Positions 58,536-64,000 of a DNA stretch of 64,000 bases are shown here, piece after piece (position 1 is the first letter of the stretch; each line of letters begins with the position of its first letter). Source of the stretch: Metellina segmentata. Taxonomy: Eukaryota; Arthropoda; Arachnida; Araneae; Tetragnathidae. The stretch is taken from contig OX375873.1 in assembly GCA_947359465.1 (NCBI GenBank), positions 40,272,437-40,336,436 of the forward strand, in the 5' to 3' direction. Position numbers and translations under genes: made by a program. The notes under the pieces were generated by a model, which saw only the letters and a list, made by a program, of their open reading frames with translations, did no database searches and had not been told where the DNA came from.

Positions 58536-59197
58536 AGAAGATAAACATTTATATCGACTCAAAAGAAATAGAATCCATCGTTGACTCTGGAACTCAAATT
58601 TCGATTGTTCATTCATCAGTTGTACCTCATTTGAAAGATGAAGAAAAAAGTAAAATTTTATTAACTCCGGCTTTCGGCGGACCAATTGAAGCAAAGGTTT
58701 TCCGGATTCCCATCTATTACAAAATCTGTGAAAATAATTTATTCAACTGTGTTGATGCTCTTTTAGCGGTAACGGATAAATGGAATGTTCCCTGCTTGTT
58801 AACAACGGAAGTTTATGAATTGCTGATTAATTCAACGAATGACGAATGCCATATCTTTGAAAATGGAATAAACAACGACGAAGCAGTATTAAGCTTACAT
58901 GTTCAAACAGAACAAAAACAAAGTAACGATTTTGAGGCGCCACTGGAACACATCGGAGACGTGCAGACACCACAAGAGTCAAAAGAAGAAATAATCACCG
59001 ATGACGTCACTACTCAAACCGCCAAACTTAGAGAAGAGCAAAGGGCTTGTTTATCATTAAAAGAATCGTTCCGACAGCTGAAATCTAAAAAAGGAAATTA
59101 TATGCTTATTGATGATCTTCATCATATGGATAAAATATTGGGACAAACCGTGACTCACAATTGGAACTTCCTAAGAATAAACGACAACAAGTTTTAA
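58500..59197 (+). pseudogene. Aspartic protease and linker of the Ty3 element
   Basis: The protease active site IVDSGTQIS is at about 58575, within a frame that is -1 relative to gag and overlaps it from about 58475. This could be a genuine -1 gag-pol shift or simple decay; no classic slippery heptamer lies in register. The frame continues through the protease tail and an acidic linker (58900-59030) into the start of the integrase N-terminal region, then shifts near 59160. Confidence 0.7.
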
Positions 59198-60250
59198 AGC
59201 TAGCTCACGAGTCTGTATTCGGAGCACACATGGATATACGAGAAACTGAATAGAGGATTCGTTATTTATTCTACTGGCCTGGACTTTCTCAAGACGTAGA
59301 GACATTTTGCAAAACAAGTAAGGAACGTCAACTGAGAAGACCCGAAAAATATTCTGATAGAATACCTATTACACCTGTTTCAAGAAACTGACTTACCCTT
59401 CCACGTGGTGAACATTGATCTCATCGGTCCAATTGAGCCTCCCTCTGTAAGAAAGCATAAATACATCCTGTGTCTGATGGACCAACAGTCTCGCTGGCCC
59501 GAAGCAGTACCATTGAAGAGTTTGACAGCGAAATCTACCTGTGATGCTTTGCTAGAAATATTTATGAGGACCGGTATACCAGATGTCATAGCTAGCGATC
59601 AAGGAACCAATTTCATCTCGACACTCACACAAGAATTTCATAAGAGGTTAGGATCATGTCCAAAATTTTCTTGCCCTGGATATCCTGCCAGCAACGGATT
59701 AATAGAACGATACAATAAAGTTATGAAGCAAATACTGCATCACGTGATAAGAACTGATCCGACAAATTGGGATAGACACATCCCATATCTACTATTCGCT
59801 TACCGTGAGGTACCGAACTGTACAACTAGTGTTTCACCTTTCCAACTGATGTACGGAAGACAAGCAAGAGGACCTTTAGCAGTGCTAAAATCATCATGGT
59901 CTGGAGAGATTCCCCTACCCTTAAACCTAAGTCAGTCTGCAGTAGATTACTTGCAAGAAAAAAATGAAGATGGAACAGACAGCGGAACAAGTGAAAATAT
60001 TTTCTGAAGGAAAACAACAATCTTATGCGGATTACTTCAATAGAAAGACTGGATCAAAGTATTTTATACCTGGAGATCAAGTGTATCTACTTATTCCTGA
60101 CTCAAACAACAAATTATATGCTCGCTGGACTGGTCCCGGTGAAATAATTAAACATTATCCTCCACACTCCTATTTAGTAAAATTACCTGATGGGAGAAGA
60201 CACCACGTTCATGTGAACAAAATCCGAAAATTTCAGACAAGAGTCAATGC
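59160..60250 (+). pseudogene. Integrase of the Ty3 element, upstream of RT
   Basis: The HHCC-like zinc domain (LAHESVFGAH, then FYWPGL and a damaged Cys pair FCKTSKE) lies at 59195-59330 with an in-frame stop at about 59251. The catalytic core has VNIDLIG (first Asp, 59412), VIASDQGTNF (second Asp, 59590) and GLIERYNK (Glu, 59700). A C-terminal domain with PGDQVYLLIP and ARWTGPGEIIKHY follows after a frameshift in an A7 run near 59960. It joins DNA copies to the genome. Its place before RT is the unusual feature of this element. Confidence 0.85.
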
Positions 60251-61752
60251 AGTTGGAATCATCTTCGAAGATGACGAAGAATTTGGTGATATCCATACTT
60301 CTCCCAGGACTGTGAATCAACAAGAATCATTTGATGGAATCCATGAATTAGACTTGCAACATTTGGCTGATGACGATAAGAATATGCTCCTTAAGCTGTT
60401 ACAAAAGCATAGAAAACTATTTACAGGAAAAGTGAAAATTGCAAATGTCGGTGGACATAGGATTAGATTAGAAGATGGAAAAGAGAGACGAAAACCCTTT
60501 GTTTACAGAATTCCTGAAGCTTTGAAATCGCAAGTGGACGCCCAAATTGACGAATTAATTCAGTTGGATTTAATAGAAGAAAGTTCAACGGAGATCGCTC
60601 ACCCTATCGTGTGTGTTAACAAGAAGGACGGAGGTATACGACTATGCGTGAGATTATCACTCTTTGAACGCTGTGACCAAGACTGATGACTTTCCGATGG
60701 AAGATGCCATTCAACTACTTCATTGCATTGGAAAAGCTAATGTCATTACCACACTCGATCTATTAAAAGGATATTGGGCTATCCCAATGGAAGAGGAAAG
60801 TCGTGATTTTACTTCATTCAAGACCCATAGATCTCAGTACAGATTCAAAGTCATGCCGTTTGGTTTGAAAAACGCAGCTGCCACCTTCCAGAGAGAAATG
60901 AATCGCGCGTTAGCACCATTTAGAGAATTTAGTCGTGCATACATTGACGACATAGCTATCTTTTCTAACAACATGAAAGATCACTTACATCACTTAAAAC
61001 TCATTCTTACTAAGTTAGAATAACTGAAATTTACAGTGAATCTACAGAAGTGTGCATTTGCTAGGTCGGAAATAAAATATTTAGGCCATATAATAGGGTC
61101 TGGGAAACATCAAGCCGATCCAGATAAAATCAAAGCGATTTCTCAACTACCAAGACCCGAGACCAAGAAACAATTGAGAAGCATGCTTGGATTATGCAAT
61201 TATTATCGAGAATACATACCTCGTTATGCAGTAATAGCTTTACCTCTGACAGAACTAACAAAGAAGAAAGTTCCTGACAACCTACCGTGGTCGGATATAC
61301 ACGACGAGGCGTTCAACAAACTGAAGTCGGCGTTAATGAAAGCTCCTGCTCTACACACTTCCGTTATGAGTGAATCCTTCATAATTCACACAGATGCGTC
61401 ACAGTATGGTGTTTCTGCTTGTGTATCACAAAATATTCAAGGAACGCCACAACCTATAGCGTATGGCAGCTAAAAGTTAAACAAAACCCAACAAGCGTGG
61501 TCTTCTACAGAGAGGGAAGCATATGCCATTGTATGGTGCTTAAAGAAGTTTGAAACTTTAGTTTTTGGTTCCAAAATAGAACTTTTTACCGATCACAATC
61601 CTTTGTCGTATCTCACGAAGTGCGCTCCTCAATCTTCGCGTTTACAACGTTGGGTTTTTGCTCTTCAAAAATATGACATCACGATAAAACATTGCCCAGG
61701 ATCTAAAATGCCTCACGCGGATGCATTATCAAGATTATTTTCTGATGCGTAA
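60250..61752 (+). pseudogene. Reverse transcriptase and RNase H of the Ty3 element
   Basis: A connector (HELDLQHLADDDKNMLL) leads to RT with DLIEESSTEIAHPIVCV and KKDGGIRLCV. After a one-base frameshift near 60,647 come TTLDLLKGYWAIPM, FKVMPFGLKNAAATFQ and the catalytic YIDD (60,940). The thumb (NLQKCAFARSEIKYLGHIIG) follows an in-frame TAA at 61,021. RNase H has IIHTDASQYGVSA (61,385) and, after an in-frame TAA at 61,471, STEREAYAIVWCL and LFTDHNPLSYL. The protein ends HADALSRL with the stop at 61,752. No chromodomain or integrase follows, which confirms the domain order. Confidence 0.9.
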
Positions 61753-61754
61753 AT

Positions 61755-62408
61755 GTGACAATTAGCATTAACTTTAATACGTGAAACTTTTGAACTATTG
61801 CATAACCTTGGATTACATTTATTCTGTATCCTTTCAGTGTTTATTTACATTTATCTTGATTTTCTTTTGTGTATAATGATTTCATTTCAATATATGTGGT
61901 TAGCCAAGAGATATTTTCTTTCATTGAGATATTTTTTATTTTGTACTTATAGTTTCTATATATAATTTTGGTTCATAAATTTGGTAGGAAAATAATGATT
62001 GCATGCTACTATAATGATGTAATTTTATTCCAGTTTATCATATTGTATTAAGTGTTAGTTTTGTTCAGTAAATGTAGCTAGAAAAAGAGTTGGCTGACAG
62101 TCTATTTTGATTTAAGAGACACAGAAATGTTTGATTTTAAATTTTATTCGTCTAAGTAGAAAGGTTTTTTATATACATACATTATTTTGTAGTCTGCTGT
62201 CAACTCAGTTGTGCTTGTGATTTGCTACTGATATCGAAACTGTATTTTTGTGTATTGATCTGTTTAATATTTTTTTGCTAAAATAATATTTTAAGATATA
62301 GTTATTTCATATATTGCAAAAATAGAGGTAAACCGATCTCAACAGAGGCCAATTTCATTATCAGATGAAATTTTAATTTGTAGATAAAACTCCATTTTGG
62401 CGCGAAGG
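61755..62408 (+). other. 3' untranslated region of the Ty3 element
   Basis: AT-rich non-coding sequence between RNase H and the 3' LTR. No further gene (env-like or other) and no clear polypurine tract is visible immediately before 62409. Confidence 0.6.
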
Positions 62409-62657
62409 TGTGATATCTGGCCGGAGATATTTTAGGAGTTCTTGGCGACTAACATCCCTGCGTGGAAGGGTTGCCATAGAGAAATTGAGAGAGTCGGATA
62501 CTTGCCTCGCTTGAAAGAGGTTGTGTTTTTTTTTTTGAGGTTCGATGTACTGCTACGGATGAAATGCTGTTCGTTTGTATCTGTCTTATAATCGTTTAAT
62601 TAAATAGTTATTTGTTTACAATCTCGTGCTTGGTTATTGGAAAGGAGGAACATCACA
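62409..62657 (+). repeat. 3' LTR of the gmr1-order Ty3 element
   Basis: It has perfect 6-base inverted ends TGTGAT and ATCACA. It matches 56927-57181 except for a short indel near its start and scattered substitutions. Flanking satellite text continues on both sides (gacttc before the 5' LTR, atcttgttcatctccag after), so the insertion site is identifiable from the intact repeat units. Confidence 0.9.
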
Positions 62658-63600
62658 ATCTTGTTCATCTCCAGTTTCTTATCAAACGGCCACAATTCTG
62701 AAGAATTATGTCATCATAAGCAATTGTCCTAGAATATAAAATCCTTTTAAACTGATTAATATTTTTTCCATCACAATATGGCAGTACAAGTAATTTAACC
62801 TCTAATTTAATAAAGCTTATAGGTACTTTATATTATAGTATGTTCACTTAAGTTAGTTTAATGGTTCAACCTTTCACCAGATGATGCTACCTGTTGTTTT
62901 ATAAACGTATTAAATACCTACAAAGAAATTTAAAACCATTCTAAATATAAATGTAGTGATTAAAGAAAAATTACAAGTCCTTATCTGCAGAAGGTAGTAA
63001 TGGATTTGTATGATAAACAACCACTGCTTGGTAAGTCAGAAATGTCCAAACTGCTAGCACACTCGCATCGCATCACCATGGTCCCGGGATCGAAACCAAA
63101 CTCATTTTTAATTTAAATTATATAATTTATCATCTCACCGCCCGATGGCGCTACTTGTAATTCACCACCATGGCAACTTGTCAACATATTGACGTCATCC
63201 ACTTCGTCCCCAGTGTCTTATTTATTGATCATCTCATCACCAGATGACACTACCAGTCATTCAGCACCATAGAAACGTGTCACCAAATTGACTTCATCTT
63301 GTTCACCTCCAGTTTCTTATCAAACTTCCACAATTCTGAAGAATTATGTCATCATAGGCAATTGTCCCCTATAATATAAAATCCTTTCAACTTATGGTTA
63401 CTTTTTCCACCACAATATGGCAGTACCAGTAATTTAGCCTCTAATTTAATAAAGCTTATAGATTGTTTATGTAATAGTATTTTCACATAAGTAAATTTAA
63501 TGGTTCAACCTTTCACTAGATGCTGCTATCTGTTGTTTTATAAAAGTATTAAATACCTACAAAGAAATTTAAAACCATTCTCAATATATTTGTAGTGATT

Positions 63601-64000
63601 AAACATAATAATTTTCTTAATTGTCTTTGGAAGAAGTTTACCAATATTCAGAAAGATAATTTCTTTAAAGTAAGAGTCATTTTGATCAGTTCGTACCCAA
63701 AACTGCTCAGCACCATTGAGTTCATCAGATGTTAGAGGACCGTTTTGACTGTTCTTTCTTTTAAGCGCATTGTAACGTTTTGAAATGGTAGCTGTTACGA
63801 GCTTCTCAGAAGGAACAACTCGCATGTGGCTCTGGACTAAATAATTTATTGAATAATATTTGGAAAAAGTAAGGTAGAGTTTAGTTAGTAAGGTTGTACA
63901 GGAAGGGTTCTTAGTCTTGGGTCTCCACGTGGTTTCTTCAGAACACTCGAGACTGATTATTCGGCTCGGGTGAGCCCTTCAACAACTCTTCAGACGAGTA
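63601..64000. other. Right edge, nothing certain
   Basis: The satellite ends near 63,600. A 95-residue minus-strand frame (63538-63825) has an N-terminal half with ISKRYNALKRKNSQNG, which might be a worn exon or transposon piece; I do not recognise it. Confidence 0.25.

Larger units (their letters stand above)
55848..63600. repeat. About 640-bp tandem repeat array, split by a retrotransposon
   Basis: The landmark aatggttcaa (or aatggatcaa) occurs at 55851, 56491, 62860 and 63499. After subtracting the inserted LTR element (56927-62657) the spacings are 640, 638 and 639. Each unit has a tRNA-like stretch, two diverged sub-repeats of about 110 bp beginning gatcatctcaccac, and a tail with aatttaataaagcttatagg. 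The array fades at about 63,600. Confidence 0.9.

Overview
The window is AT-rich eukaryotic nuclear DNA from an animal, most likely an arthropod and plausibly a spider. The grounds are one large intron-bounded coding exon, GT-AG splice signals, Tc1, mariner, hAT, Harbinger, Mutator and Helitron debris, LINE pieces with RNase H, Ty3-type LTR elements, protein-primed DNA polymerase (Polinton-like) fragments, and a tRNA-derived SINE in about nine copies. The taxon is an inference from repeat content. There are no operons, and bacterial-style ribosome binding sites do not apply.

The one confident host gene lies at the left edge on the minus strand (385-2305). It is a large 5' coding exon of SMG6 (EST1A), the nonsense-mediated-decay endonuclease. 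It carries two exon-junction-complex-binding motifs and an in-frame duplication of 103 residues. The TPR and PIN domains must lie on exons left of the window. A splice donor at 18,082 (minus) and a CpG-richer block near 2,570-2,650 are two candidates for its 5' end. Two weaker host-exon candidates are a 195-bp plus-strand exon with good splice sites (22,038-22,232) and a minus-strand terminal exon encoding a tail-anchor-like peptide (20,357-20,478).

Region by region. 2.8-5.3 kb: wrecked Ty3-type retrotransposon with a proline-tRNA primer binding site. 5.4-6.3 kb: Tc1 relic. 6.6-9.1 kb: unidentified ORFs and a possible LINE tail. 10.1-12.4 kb: nearly intact copy of an arthropod repeat-associated protein family with paired Cys/His motifs, broken by two homopolymer frameshifts and ending in a palindrome. 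12.5-13.1 kb: hAT relic. 13.8-15.5 kb: non-autonomous PIF/Harbinger element with TTA target duplications. 21.3 kb: a 371-bp Harbinger-type MITE, with a partial copy at 35.2 kb. 22.3-25.4 kb: LINE, Tc1, Polinton polymerase and mariner pieces, the last two fused. 25.5-45.6 kb: SINEs, Tc1 relics, a 29-bp tandem repeat, an assembly gap, a CR1 LINE tail and two head-to-tail Helitron-like elements. 46.3-52.0 kb: a DNA element with inverted arms of about 1.2 kb, interrupted by a 2.5-kb RNase-H-bearing LINE. 52.4-55.5 kb: a cruciform-prone repeat, a Helitron end, Polinton polymerase pieces and a Mutator-like transposase. 55.8-63.6 kb: an array of about 640-bp repeats containing a tRNA-like segment, into which a 5.7-kb Ty3/gypsy element has inserted. 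In that element the integrase lies upstream of reverse transcriptase (gmr1-type order).

Almost all coding signal outside SMG6 is decayed mobile DNA. Several breaks fall in A or T homopolymers, so some may be assembly errors. The best leads for something undescribed are the gmr1-order retroelement, the Cys/His family at 10.5 kb, the mariner-polymerase fusion, the long-inverted-repeat element and the tRNA-headed satellite.
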